A stretch of DNA of 22,001 nucleotides from an uncultured Lachnospiraceae bacterium (GCA_947175285.1 CAMWMM010000021.1:1-22001), one strand, 5' to 3'. Positions 7,401 to 15,223 are shown, numbered from the stretch's first letter. The notes: generated by a model not told the origin, from the sequence alone. A program made the numbers and translations.

Positions 7401-8508
7401 AATCCGCCTGTTTACTTTCCGCTTTATCTTTGCTTTGCCTTAACAGACATTCCTGTTCTTCTTCCTCCTGCTGCAGTTTTCCCTCCTGCTCCTTCAATTT
7501 AGCTGCATCAGAGTCCTTCAGCCTTGCATACTCTTCTTCAAGCACTCTGTGCTCAGTTTCCAATTCCTGATAATGCGCTATTTCAGTTCCCAAATTCTGT
7601 TTTGCTTCTCTTTGCTCTTTTTCTAATTTTTCTACGTTTCGCTTACACTTGCCGTATTCCTGTCTCGCTGCCGTATAGTGTTCCGCTTTTTCAAGCAATA
7701 CTGCCCTATTATATTTATCATACACGGTCCGAATATCCTCTGCCGCTTTGACCGATTCTCTTAAGGTACGCAGATTCGTTTCCATACTGTCCATATTTTC
7801 AATCGCTTCCGACATAGGACGCAAGTCTTCCTCAGATAAAGTCTGCAGCGACCTGCTCAATATCTCGTTAATGACAGAAGGTTTAAAGTCTTTAGAAAGT
7901 TTAGGCGTCCTTAACTGAATGAGCAGCGATAATAATTCACGATACTCCTCCAACGTTTCAAAACCAAATAAAAGTTCGTTCACACGCCGCTCATATTCGC
8001 TCTGGCTTTCTATCACTTCTCCGCCTTCGCCTATGCGGTTTCGCAATTCCGCCTTTGTCAATACCAGCTTTTCCGTTCCCTCTTTATATAAAAGAAAATC
8101 TTTTCCGACTCTCCTGTTATCCTGAATATAGAAATACCATGTTTCCAGCTTTTTTCCTTTTCGGGCACGGATTCCCATGCCAAAAGTAAGATATTTATCA
8201 GACTCTTTTCTCTTAAACTCCATGTAAAGATAGCCTGTCCGTTCTTCCCTGACATCTTCCTCTTCCAAAAGATAGTTCTCCATTTTACGTGCTTTTGAGC
8301 CAAAAGGATCCAATCTCTCCGGACGCATATTCCCATCTAATAATAAAGGAACAAAACTCTGCATAGTCACTGATTTTCCGGAACCGTTTGCACCGCGAAG
8401 CAGCATCCTGCCATCTAAAAATTCATATTCCTGATCTCCATAATACCAAAAATCTACCAATCCAATCCGATTCCCTACCCAACAACTGTTCTTCATTTTT
8501 GTAAACAT
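4405..8508 (-). CDS. jetC: Wadjet type II SMC-like ATPase JetC (TIGR02680)
   Basis: A 1367-residue SMC/MukB-like ATPase of TIGR02680, normal in length. The head begins VDFWYYGDQEYEF with an LLRGANGSGKS Walker A (near residues 39-46) and RPERLDPFG, a signature of this family. Long charged stretches rich in E, K and Q on both sides of a central region form the coiled-coil arms. The C-terminal head has the ABC signature FSGGEKA (near 1261) and Walker B/D-loop LISLDEAFAGVD (near 1292). It should dimerise and extrude or scan DNA loops as motor of the Wadjet complex. The open frame extends to a TTG at 8550, but family alignment places the start at the ATG at 8508 (or 8496), 22 bases after jetB; the ribosome site GGGAAAGGGG is close. 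It overlaps jetD by four bases. Confidence 0.92.
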   Translation of the reverse strand: MFTKMKNSCWVGNRIGLVDFWYYGDQEYEFLDGRMLLRGANGSGKSVTMQSFVPLLLDGNMRPERLDPFGSKARKMENYLLEEEDVREERTGYLYMEFKRKESDKYLTFGMGIRARKGKKLETWYFYIQDNRRVGKDFLLYKEGTEKLVLTKAELRNRIGEGGEVIESQSEYERRVNELLFGFETLEEYRELLSLLIQLRTPKLSKDFKPSVINEILSRSLQTLSEEDLRPMSEAIENMDSMETNLRTLRESVKAAEDIRTVYDKYNRAVLLEKAEHYTAARQEYGKCKRNVEKLEKEQREAKQNLGTEIAHYQELETEHRVLEEEYARLKDSDAAKLKEQEGKLQQEEEEQECLLRQSKDKAESKQADLRNNEVKLKNNITHSEMIQDEIQSSFANITDCMEASAFSEWQFMIQELEENRDKPYDFTYQEKMLKEYQKQIQTGIEVLGQEADTKKRYGDAMQELDCKKESRDTKEREWQQYEKMVREQKDELTEAIHVWSKNNKWVKLDELSLQQTDRRLEAFQYEDDYSEIRESADLKRQEIKNFIADKESRIARDIEMQKEEKENLLSEIHQLQQAEEIEPERSEAVMKSRESLGKMGIPILPFYKAIDFDNTLSKEQCNRLEAAFFQMGILDALVVAPDYRKQIIDMDKTVCDKYLFTNTVKLQKNLSELFSVENGENDIVLSMQLQSILSGIGYGVQERNATWIDQNGHYAIGILEGTVSSDYESKYIGSAAREKHRLDCIMKLESKVQEIDGQLNELESALQEERIHLEEIRQEFEAFPRAENLKTALKGADSAKHSLELAEEDIKQQLLVLQEWEQRLMEIRMRVQEICVKTGLTGRLDVYKQEKDNLETYQDEFFSVKEKHGKYLQVLELIETRQEQAEALEQDLDDAIREQNRIENQLGFCRANLFSVREQLRLTDYEDVRERLEHCVKRLDLQTGIPKEKEVSVKKQGELEQEILHKEEEMAVSTEKMLRADTAQKQWELIFSAEYELAYVPCDFIRNEDIYDMACKVCEMLHGQSGIKTRYDLSLDLQQIYHEKKGILSEYQLMIQNDIFGELVNTESVNFGQEQITRIDMKAKYRGVEITFLKLVSKLHEDAEELGNILSEKDRELFEDILSNTISKKIRLKIQESNRWVSDMNRMMESMETSSGLTLSLKWQPKKAEKEGQLDTKELVDLLQTDAEIMKQEDIDRLSEHFRSCIREARKLSKEDYNMQSFHVIMKDILDYRKWFEFQLFFQKTGEKKKELTDRMFFTFSGGEKAMSMYVPLFSAVVAKYKGANEDAPKLISLDEAFAGVDEMNIKDMFRLMLHLDLNFIINSQVLWGDYDTVPSLAIYHLIRPLNAKCVTVMKYIWNGKVRTLI

Positions 8509-8530
8509 GCCCCTTTCCCAGTATGCAGAT

Positions 8531-9664
8531 TCACACCTGCTGTGTTTCAAAACTTTCCGGATATACGCCTACTGCGCGGCAAAAAGCTGCGTGAATCTTT
8601 ATGCTTCCTTCTTTTCTTTCAATCAATTCCATCTGCAAAAGATATTCCATGATAACACGACAGAATTCCTTTGTTGTCATCTCTCTGTACATCTTAACGA
8701 ATCCGTTCTGATAAGTCTTTTTACAAGTTTCTATCATATTTAAGAACTGATTTTCCGGTATGTAAATAACATCCTGTATATCCGGTTCCAATTCGCCGCG
8801 CCCCACCATCTCACGTATCATATGGGCTATAAGCAGCGTAATATCAGAAAGACTATTTGCATCCGGAAAACATTTTCCCATATTCGAATCCTCTGATAAT
8901 ACTAAAAAAGCCTGATTTCTATATATCTGCAATTCACAATCCAGCAAATCCGAAAAATCCTTTTCTATATTCTTCTTTCCGTATGTGCGGATATAAGCAA
9001 AGTCTTCTTCCGTTTCCTCTGTTCGTTCCATCCCCATGGACATTAACAGTCTGCGATATACCCTCTGTCTTCTGATAATACCGCGGTCTTCATCCAATCC
9101 AAACCAGTCTTCTCCAAGGAAATCCTGCGACGATGTAAATCCTGTGATATCTTTTGTAAAATTCCGCATAAAATATCGGGAAACGCCTGTATTTAAATAC
9201 AGCACATCGGCTTGGCTATCATTCCGAAAGTCATCCTCGCTGCCATCATACACCTGCAAAATCCCACATTTTACACAGTATTTCAGCACTTTCACCAGGC
9301 ATCTGCGGTTCTGGTAAATCGTCCAGTCAATATCGCTCTGTTTCCATGTACTCTGCATAAATTCCGTAAGCTGTGATAAAATGAATTGCCCTTCTATCTC
9401 CTTATCTTCCAAAAACATCAGAGTCAGACAAAAAAATACATAATCTATCAGTTCATTAAATTCCGTAATTCCCATCCAGTTTTCCGGTACCGCAGGAATT
9501 TTTTCCAATTTAATAACATAGGGATTCACAATCGTATGATATCCTAACTTCTCACTTAACAGATTCTGATATTTACCAATCTCATCTTTTACCTTATAGT
9601 ATTCTTCTTTGTTTACTGCTTTCACAAACCATCTCTCGGAAAGCAGCTTCTCCAATACATTCAT
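8531..9664 (-). CDS. jetB: Wadjet type II subunit JetB (TIGR02678, DUF2398)
   Basis: A 377-residue protein matching the DUF2398/TIGR02678 pattern: an N-terminal LLSERWFVKAVNKEEYYKVK, a helix-rich segment around YVFFCLTLMFLEDKEI, the VLYLNTGVSRYFMRNF stretch and a C-terminal winged-helix-like end rich in charged residues. By analogy to type I Wadjet it is the KITE-like subunit that binds the kleisin and the SMC heads. No catalytic motif is expected or seen. The ATG at 9664 follows AAAGGA with about nine bases of spacing. It lies 15 bases after jetA and 22 bases before the preferred jetC start, consistent with one operon. Identification rests on domain pattern, length and position between DUF2397 and TIGR02680 genes. 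Confidence 0.85.
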   Translation of the reverse strand: MNVLEKLLSERWFVKAVNKEEYYKVKDEIGKYQNLLSEKLGYHTIVNPYVIKLEKIPAVPENWMGITEFNELIDYVFFCLTLMFLEDKEIEGQFILSQLTEFMQSTWKQSDIDWTIYQNRRCLVKVLKYCVKCGILQVYDGSEDDFRNDSQADVLYLNTGVSRYFMRNFTKDITGFTSSQDFLGEDWFGLDEDRGIIRRQRVYRRLLMSMGMERTEETEEDFAYIRTYGKKNIEKDFSDLLDCELQIYRNQAFLVLSEDSNMGKCFPDANSLSDITLLIAHMIREMVGRGELEPDIQDVIYIPENQFLNMIETCKKTYQNGFVKMYREMTTKEFCRVIMEYLLQMELIERKEGSIKIHAAFCRAVGVYPESFETQQV

Positions 9665-9679
9665 CCAACATATCCTTTC

Positions 9680-11158
9680 TTATGAATCCTGAAAGCAAAT
9701 AATAAAAGCCGGCATAATAAAACTTCCATCCGTACATTCCACAACACAGGTTTTGTTTCTAACCCCTTCTAAATGATATGTTCTGCCATCTTCCGTTTTA
9801 GCCGTCTCATCCTCCCGCTCCAAAGCTTTTGAGAGCCATAATAAGAAAGTATCCCGAATCTGTGGTTCTATTATCGGCAAATTGGCAAACTCCAGACGAT
9901 TATTTTTGATATAGCTGTTTAACAAAGTCCTCTCTCTTTCCAGTTTTTCCAACATTTCTTTTCTTATTTGCTCCTGTTCTTCCGATCTGTCTATCATTCC
10001 GGAACGTTTAGCCTTTTCCCTGTAATTTCTCACTCTTGGCACAAGATTAACGACATACGGTTCTTCATCATATATGCTGCTGTACATACTGTCCGTATCC
10101 CTTTGTATATCTCCTTTGAAATGCAGCGTCGTCTCTATTCCAAATACACAGGCAGCCAGACGGTGGGCTTCATTCACATCCTGACACTTCCCAAACATCT
10201 CTGCTACTTTAAAATATTCTTCCCGGCGATTCGCACCCATATTACTCATTTCACTCAGTCTTGCTGCATATCTGGTAATCTTTCTTATAATCTCATTCGT
10301 CGCATCAAAAACTCTGACCGCCTCTGCTTCTTTACCGCCCTTGCTCACAAACCATTCTTCAATGCTCGCCCATCTTCCCTGCATCCGCGTCCTGATAGCC
10401 TCTTCATCCACCTGCACTTCAATCCGCGGAATATTCATTTCATATTCTACGACTTTCTCTAAAACTTCATCGACTTGTTCCACAGTGACATTTCTAAGAC
10501 AACTCTCAATCAGCGCCACATTTTGTTGTAAGGCTTTTACAAATGTTCTAAGATATTCTATTAAATGATCCTTAAAAACCAAAAACGCCTGCGTACGCAT
10601 CAATTCTTCGGCTCTTGCACTATTCAGCGTTCTCATATAATCCTGGTAGTTCTGGTTCAAACGCATAAAATCATTCTCCAGATTCTGCCACCATCCGTAG
10701 GTCTTGTCTATGGATGCACCTTGCATCTTTGAAAGTTCAGTCAACTCTTCCTTTATGCGCTCTAACAACGTAGGCTCTAAAGAAGCGCCTTCTACGAATA
10801 AATTTTCAAGATGGATAACCATACGCTCGATTTCTACTGCATATTCCGACAGTTGGTATTGATATCTTCTGTTCTTAAATTCTTCCAATGTTTTTACGTT
10901 TTTAGAATCCTGAATCGTCAAAAGATTTCCCCACTCGGTAAGCGTAGCCAAATCCTGCTGACATTGCTCTAAAGTGTAATTGGCAAAATAAGAATCTTTT
11001 TTTAACTCCTCATACACATCCTCCTGATACAGCCAGTATTTCATTCTCTCATACTTCAAATAGAACAAACGGAGTATAGGTCGATATCTATCGGTATTTT
11101 CAACATTCAAATAATTTGCCTCTTTTAGCGGCTTCTTAAGCTGTTCTGTAATATGCAT
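9680..11158 (-). CDS. jetA: Wadjet type II subunit JetA (TIGR02677, DUF2397)
   Basis: A 492-residue protein of the DUF2397/TIGR02677 family. Diagnostic segments are NVENTDRYRPILRLFY, KYWLYQEDVYEEL, DLATLTEWGNL and FKNRRYQYQLSEYAVEIERM near the N-terminus (a winged-helix region), followed by long helices and a compact C-terminal domain ending VVECTDGSFIMPAFII. In Wadjet the JetA subunit acts as the kleisin-like linker of the SMC heads. The open frame begins at a TTG (11170), but the ATG at 11158 has a GGAG ribosome site six bases upstream and is the better start. A promoter-like pair at 11212-11240 lies just ahead, so the Wadjet operon can start here, independent of the PIN gene 110 bases upstream. 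Confidence 0.87.
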   Translation of the reverse strand: MHITEQLKKPLKEANYLNVENTDRYRPILRLFYLKYERMKYWLYQEDVYEELKKDSYFANYTLEQCQQDLATLTEWGNLLTIQDSKNVKTLEEFKNRRYQYQLSEYAVEIERMVIHLENLFVEGASLEPTLLERIKEELTELSKMQGASIDKTYGWWQNLENDFMRLNQNYQDYMRTLNSARAEELMRTQAFLVFKDHLIEYLRTFVKALQQNVALIESCLRNVTVEQVDEVLEKVVEYEMNIPRIEVQVDEEAIRTRMQGRWASIEEWFVSKGGKEAEAVRVFDATNEIIRKITRYAARLSEMSNMGANRREEYFKVAEMFGKCQDVNEAHRLAACVFGIETTLHFKGDIQRDTDSMYSSIYDEEPYVVNLVPRVRNYREKAKRSGMIDRSEEQEQIRKEMLEKLERERTLLNSYIKNNRLEFANLPIIEPQIRDTFLLWLSKALEREDETAKTEDGRTYHLEGVRNKTCVVECTDGSFIMPAFIICFQDS

Positions 11159-11211
11159 TTGCATCTCCAATCTTACTTACAAATATAACTTAGATATAAA
11201 TTAATAGGAAT

Positions 11212-11240
11212 ATTTTACTATAAGGGGTGTGAGTTAGCAA
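11212..11240 (-). promoter_or_regulatory. Probable promoter of the Wadjet operon
   Basis: Minus strand TTGCTA (11235-11240), a 17-base spacer and TAAAAT (11212-11217), placing the start about 45-50 bases ahead of jetA. The sequence from the -10 to the jetA start is very AT-rich with no clear operator dyad. Confidence 0.5.
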
Positions 11241-11267
11241 ACTTTTTATATGAATGCCCTCTGCTTT

Positions 11268-11921
11268 TCACAGTTCTCCGCATGTTTTCATCCTGTTATA
11301 AATTGCCAGTCCGCCATCCCTGCCAAAGAAATGCAGGCAATTCAGGTATATTATTCTGGGCGTTTTTTCTTTTTCTATCATTAGCTTTTGAATTTGTTCT
11401 GTCATTCCCTCATACTCTGTCCCATCAAATAGCTTTTTTATAACTGCTTTTATACGCATTTTCTCTGTATAATCAGCAAAGAATCCTCCGATAGTCAAAT
11501 TCTCACGCAACCTTTTTAATTCTCTTACCCGGTCACTGTTTTCATTACTGCTTACAAGACCATCCTCTACACAGGCAGATAGTATAACCCTTCTCTTATG
11601 TACTGCTCTTTTCTCCCAATAATCCCGCACGGCTTGAAATCCATTATCATGGCTGACTATCACAGCCGTTCCCACAAAATCATCACCAAATAATTCGCCA
11701 AGTTTGGATGCTATATAAAAATCCAGTGCATTCTTCCCACTCTTGCACAACTTACATATTTCAAAAACACACCCTGAATTTGTAATATCTTCCAGAAGTC
11801 TGCGTTCCATATTCTTTTTAGCCTCACTGTAAAAAATAATCACATAATCTGACGCATTCAAGTAATGACAGCCTTTCATACCCATGTTTCCAACATTCTC
11901 ATAGTCGATTAAGAACAACAT
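11268..11921 (-). CDS. PIN/NYN-like ribonuclease domain protein upstream of Wadjet
   Basis: A 217-residue protein whose first half is a PIN-like nuclease fold: MLFLIDYENVGNMG supplies the first acidic residue, YIIFYSE-type strand follows, GKNALDFYIASKLGEL (near residues 82-97) supplies the second, and VIVSHDNGFQAVRDYW (near 107-122) the third. This matches the small PIN-like family (PIN_7-type) seen in Clostridia. These are usually metal-dependent RNases. The second half is helical and lysine-rich with no domain I recognise. The ATG at 11921 follows AAAGGG. It lies ahead of jetA on the same strand with 109 bases between, and no terminator is apparent in that gap. It may be an accessory of the Wadjet operon or merely a neighbour; toxin activity without an antitoxin gene beside it is less likely. 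Confidence 0.75.
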   Translation of the reverse strand: MLFLIDYENVGNMGMKGCHYLNASDYVIIFYSEAKKNMERRLLEDITNSGCVFEICKLCKSGKNALDFYIASKLGELFGDDFVGTAVIVSHDNGFQAVRDYWEKRAVHKRRVILSACVEDGLVSSNENSDRVRELKRLRENLTIGGFFADYTEKMRIKAVIKKLFDGTEYEGMTEQIQKLMIEKEKTPRIIYLNCLHFFGRDGGLAIYNRMKTCGEL

Positions 11922-11958
11922 ATTTCAACCCTTTCCGGCAAATAATGACTTTAACTTT

Positions 11959-11964
11959 ATTATA
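11959..11964 (-). promoter_or_regulatory. Possible -10 box for the PIN-domain gene
   Basis: TATAAT on the minus strand 38 bases ahead of the ATG at 11921. A recognisable -35 is missing at 16-18 bases, so the call rests on the -10 and the fact that the terminator at 12021-12054 insulates the gene from the lipoprotein gene before it. Confidence 0.35.
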
Positions 11965-12020
11965 TTGCTCTATATGTCCCAAAAACCGGACTTATTGCAA
12001 ATAACTAGAGATTATAAATA

Positions 12021-12054
12021 AAAATCCTCTAAGATACACTTAGAGGATTTTATT
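12021..12054 (-). terminator. Terminator after the lipoprotein gene (possibly bidirectional)
   Basis: A perfect 12-base-pair stem (12022-12033 with 12039-12050, loop of five) followed by T-rich sequence on the minus strand and a weaker T tract on the plus strand. It lies about 55 bases after the lipoprotein stop codon and ends the xpt-pbuX-lipoprotein unit. Confidence 0.8.
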
Positions 12055-12105
12055 ATGAATGCGCCAATTTTTACCACATTAAAATAGCATTTCTTTTATA
12101 CCTTT

Positions 12106-13077
12106 TTATTCTTCTACAGATTCCATATAACGGCTAAAAAGCTCCATTATCTCCTCTTTCTCCATCCTGACATCCATAGGAAGTCCATCCTCATCAAATT
12201 TGGCTTCTCCAAGATAATTCAAGTCTTCTTCATTCAACCGTACATCCACAAAGGAGTTTCCTTCCGGTATCAGTTCCCTTTTCAGTTCCAAATATTCACT
12301 TGATGAAATAGGAATCCACTCTTCTTCCGAATAACGCTGTGTAATTAAATACTCTTCAAGTTCGGAATCCAACAAAAAACCATCTTCATTTTCATGCTGA
12401 TTTCCGGAAGCGTCCGCAAAAATACGCTCCATAGCGCTTTTTTGATCCACTTCCAAATTTAAAATATCATATACGCAAGGAACCTGACCTTCACTTTTAA
12501 TTTCCCTTACATACCCATAGGTTCCGTTTTCATTTCCCACAAGCAAATACATCTCTTTTAACAAATAGACTTTCTTCTGCTCATAATCTGCAAGTATCTC
12601 CGTATAATCGGAGATTTGTACAGGTTCGCCTCTGTCATTTAAAATCCTTGAGATTCCGTTTCCATCATAATAGTATAAGGTAAAATATCCTCCCGCTGAG
12701 CCCCATGAATCATGCAGAACGCCTAACTCCGGTATATCATCAAAGTTTATGTCAAATAAATAATATCCCCGAATCGAGAATAAAGAGTCAGGGTCTATGT
12801 CTTCATAAAGAAGAAATTCCGTATATGCTTTTACATATGCCGGTGTGTCATCATCCCAAAGTTCTATTTCCTCCTCAGCGGATGATTCATCAGGCATCAT
12901 CTCATCTGCTGATGTTTCGTCAGACATCGTATCATCCGCTGATGCTTCATCAGGTAATGGCATTTCGGCAATCTGCATCTCATCAGACAATATTCCAGAA
13001 TTTTCTTGTACGGATGTTTGGCAGGAAATCAGGAATAAACATAACACTCCGCTCAAAAGACACATACTCTTTTTCAT
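12106..13077 (-). CDS. Secreted lipoprotein of unknown function with acidic repeats
   Basis: A 323-residue protein with a lipoprotein signal peptide: Lys-Lys start, hydrophobic core and lipobox LISC with the acylated cysteine at residue 19. Residues 41-70 are three imperfect 10-residue acidic units (PDEASADDT, SDETSADEM, PDESSAEEE), likely a flexible linker from the membrane. The folded part follows and includes GYYLFDINFDDIPELGVLHDSWG and FTLYYYDGNG, a pattern common in surface lipoproteins of Lachnospiraceae where D-rich loops may bind calcium. No enzyme motif is seen. The ATG at 13077 has GGAG ten bases upstream. The gene starts 33 bases after the permease stop with no terminator between, so it is probably co-transcribed with xpt-pbuX, although a TATAAT sits in the gap. 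Any link to purine uptake is speculative. Confidence 0.75.
   Translation of the reverse strand: MKKSMCLLSGVLCLFLISCQTSVQENSGILSDEMQIAEMPLPDEASADDTMSDETSADEMMPDESSAEEEIELWDDDTPAYVKAYTEFLLYEDIDPDSLFSIRGYYLFDINFDDIPELGVLHDSWGSAGGYFTLYYYDGNGISRILNDRGEPVQISDYTEILADYEQKKVYLLKEMYLLVGNENGTYGYVREIKSEGQVPCVYDILNLEVDQKSAMERIFADASGNQHENEDGFLLDSELEEYLITQRYSEEEWIPISSSEYLELKRELIPEGNSFVDVRLNEEDLNYLGEAKFDEDGLPMDVRMEKEEIMELFSRYMESVEE
12868..12957 (-). repeat. Three imperfect 30-bp tandem units in the lipoprotein gene
   Basis: The DNA encoding residues 41-70 consists of three 30-base units giving D-E-x-S-A-[DE]-[DE] decapeptides. The copies differ at the base level, so the array is degenerate rather than freshly duplicated. 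It codes for an acidic linker after the lipidated N-terminus. Confidence 0.6.
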
Positions 13078-13110
13078 AACACTCGTTCTCCAATTCTATG
13101 ATTATAATGC

Positions 13111-14430
13111 CTATTTTGCCTCATTTGCCATATTTTCCGGCAGTACCAGATTTAGAATAACCGCCACAAGGAAGACAACCGCAACACAATTCGTAGCAAA
13201 GACATTTTGAACAATCTGCGGAAAAATCTCAAATATCTCCGGCACTTGTGTAAAACCGATTCCCGTACTCAAAGACAATGCCGCTATTGTGACATTTCTC
13301 TGTGTATAACCGCATTTGCTCATCATCTGCAGTCCGCTTACCACAATCGTACCAAACATCATAATCGTACAGCCGCCCAGTACCGCATCCGGCAGTGTGG
13401 CAAGCAGCGCGCCAAAACCCGGAAAAACTCCCGCAATAATCATGATTACTGCTCCTGTTGCAATGGTAAACCGATTGACTACTTTGGTCATTGCAACAAG
13501 TCCGACATTCTGGCTGAAAGAGGTAATCGGCAGACAGCCAAAAAGAGACGACACCGCACTGATGAAGCCGTCACAGGTTAAAGAACCGGCAACTTCTTTT
13601 ACGGAAGCATCCCTGTCAAGTCCGGAAGTGGCAAGCGCCGAAGTATCTCCTATTGTCTCCGTAGCAGACACCAGAAAAATCAGAACTACCGCTATGATAG
13701 CGCTCAAATTAAACTCCGGTTTAAACGGCAGAATAGCTGGAAACGCCACAAAAGAAGCCGATTTCAGGGCAGAAAAATCTACCGCTCCCATGAAAATCGC
13801 CACAATATACCCTACAACAAGTCCAAAGAGAACAGAAAGCTGTTTCCAGTATGACTTAGCAAAAATATTAAAAAGCAAACAGCATAAAAGCGTTATTGTT
13901 CCAAGAATCCAATTCGCTGCCGAACCAAAGCCCTCACTTCCGCTTCCGCCGCCAAAGGAAGCTGCTCCAACCGATAACAACGAAAATCCGATTGCCGTCA
14001 CAACACTCGCCGCCACAATCGGTGTAATCAACTTTGTCCAGTATTTTGCGAACAAACCCAGAATTCCTTCCACAATACCGCCCACTAACACAGCGCCTAT
14101 AATAGCATTATATCCATAAGTCGGCCCTATAAAGCAAAAAACCGAAACGAACGTAAAACTGATTCCCATAACAATAGGCAGCCCGGAGCCGATTTTCCAC
14201 AGCGGAAATAATTGTATAAGCGTTCCGATTCCCGCCACAATCATCGCACTTTGTATCAGCATAGCGCTCCTCGACGAATCCAGTCCACAGGCTCCCGCCA
14301 CAATCATAATCGGCGCAATATTTGCCACAAACATAGCCAATATGTGCTGCAGCCCAAAGGGAATCGCTTTCGCTAACGGAACCCTTCCCTCCAGACAATA
14401 TATGTTATCAACACTTGCTTCTTTTTTCAT
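13111..14430 (-). CDS. pbuX: Xanthine/purine permease, NCS2 (NAT) family
   Basis: A 439-residue multi-pass membrane protein of the nucleobase-cation symporter 2 family. Landmarks are the first helix with [22 protein letters not shown], the acidic substrate-binding helix [19 protein letters not shown], and the signature [24 protein letters not shown] followed by [18 protein letters not shown]. About a dozen or more hydrophobic segments are present, normal for UraA/PbuX proteins. It imports xanthine or a related purine with protons. Its start forms an ATGA overlap with the stop codon of xpt, so the two are translationally coupled: uptake plus conversion of xanthine to XMP. Specificity for xanthine over uric acid or guanine is inferred from the xpt partner. 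Confidence 0.92.
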   Translation of the reverse strand: MKKEASVDNIYCLEGRVPLAKAIPFGLQHILAMFVANIAPIMIVAGACGLDSSRSAMLIQSAMIVAGIGTLIQLFPLWKIGSGLPIVMGISFTFVSVFCFIGPTYGYNAIIGAVLVGGIVEGILGLFAKYWTKLITPIVAASVVTAIGFSLLSVGAASFGGGSGSEGFGSAANWILGTITLLCCLLFNIFAKSYWKQLSVLFGLVVGYIVAIFMGAVDFSALKSASFVAFPAILPFKPEFNLSAIIAVVLIFLVSATETIGDTSALATSGLDRDASVKEVAGSLTCDGFISAVSSLFGCLPITSFSQNVGLVAMTKVVNRFTIATGAVIMIIAGVFPGFGALLATLPDAVLGGCTIMMFGTIVVSGLQMMSKCGYTQRNVTIAALSLSTGIGFTQVPEIFEIFPQIVQNVFATNCVAVVFLVAVILNLVLPENMANEAK

Positions 14431-15053
14431 CCGTATATCATGCCTCTCTTTTCCGTTCTTACTTTGTTTGCATCCTGATTCCTGAAATAAATTTTGCCGG
14501 TAGCCGCATCCATACTGTCTACGATTGCGAGAGATTCCAGACGATAGCCGAGGTTTCTGATTGTACGTCCTCCCGTTTGGAATCCTTTCTCAATAGCAAT
14601 TCCTATTCCTTCCAAAGTTGCTCCCGCCTGCGATAAAATAGAAATCATTCCCTGCAAGGCACAGCCATTTGCCAGAAAATCGTCAATGATTAAGACATGA
14701 TCATCGGGTCCCAGAAATTTTTTAGAAACAATCACCTGATTTTTGCATTTGTGGGTAAAAGATTCCACTTCCGCCACATACATGCTCCCGTCAATATTGA
14801 TGCTCCTGGATTTCTTTGCAAAAACAACCGGCACATCAAAATATTCGGAAGCAACGCATGCTATTCCGATTCCTGATGCTTCTATCGTTAATATTTTATT
14901 GATATAGACACCTTCAAAGCGCCTTTTCCACTCTTTTCCCATCTGTTTAAAAAGCCTGATATCCATCTGATGATTTAGAAAAGTGTCAACTTTAAGGACA
15001 TTTCCTTCTTTTACGATACCGTCTTTTTGTATCCGTTCTTCTAAAAAGTTCAT
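14427..15053 (-). CDS. xpt: Xanthine phosphoribosyltransferase
   Basis: A 208-residue type I phosphoribosyltransferase converting xanthine and PRPP to XMP in purine salvage. [14 protein letters not shown] near the N-terminus is typical of Xpt, and [14 protein letters not shown] (residues 119-132) is the PRPP-binding loop. Length is normal. The ATG at 15053 follows a G-rich ribosome site (AAGGGGGG). The gene leads an operon with the permease and probably the lipoprotein gene, transcribed from the promoter at 15089-15117. Unlike Bacillus xpt, the leader is only about 30 nt and holds no purine riboswitch. Confidence 0.94.
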   Translation of the reverse strand: MNFLEERIQKDGIVKEGNVLKVDTFLNHQMDIRLFKQMGKEWKRRFEGVYINKILTIEASGIGIACVASEYFDVPVVFAKKSRSINIDGSMYVAEVESFTHKCKNQVIVSKKFLGPDDHVLIIDDFLANGCALQGMISILSQAGATLEGIGIAIEKGFQTGGRTIRNLGYRLESLAIVDSMDAATGKIYFRNQDANKVRTEKRGMIYG

Positions 15054-15088
15054 TTGGGTGTCCCCCCTTCAGCCTTGGTATTATCGTT

Positions 15089-15117
15089 ATTATAAAGCAT
15101 TGGGGGGATTTCCGCAA
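15089..15117 (-). promoter_or_regulatory. Promoter of the xpt-pbuX operon
   Basis: Minus strand TTGCGG (15112-15117), 17-base spacer, TATAAT (15089-15094), about 35 bases ahead of xpt. The spacer contains a CCCCCC run, unusual in this AT-rich DNA. Confidence 0.75.
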
Positions 15118-15163
15118 GGGAGGGGCTGGGTATATAAGATTACATATTTTGATATAAATTCTC

Positions 15164-15223
15164 TTGACGCCTTCAGACTATTGTGATAGTCTATTAACAA
15201 CGAGGTGGACTATTCCAATAGTC
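15164..15223 (+). promoter_or_regulatory. Promoter and double operator of the blaI-M56 operon
   Basis: TTGACG (15164-15169), 17-base spacer and TAGTCT (15187-15192). Operator 1, AGACTATTGTGATAGTCT (15175-15192), has 7-base arms and includes the -10. Operator 2, GACTATTCCAATAGTC (15208-15223), has 7-base arms; the centres are 32 bases apart. The stretch upstream of the -35 is strongly AT-rich and may act as an UP element. BlaI autorepression is inferred from the family and the position of the dyads. Confidence 0.8.

Noticed and set aside
8509..8550. TTG-started N-terminal extension of JetC
   Set aside because: It overlaps jetB in another frame and lies upstream of the family's usual start.
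11268..11921. PIN gene as a toxin-antitoxin toxin
   Set aside because: No antitoxin-sized gene is adjacent and the protein is longer than VapC, with an additional C-terminal half.
13316..14119. 267-codon plus-strand frame opposite the permease
   Set aside because: Antisense shadow of a clear NCS2 permease; low-complexity composition and no ribosome site support.
15054..15200. Purine riboswitch upstream of xpt
   Set aside because: No conserved aptamer loop or pairing elements were seen and a good promoter lies within 65 bases of the start, leaving no room.
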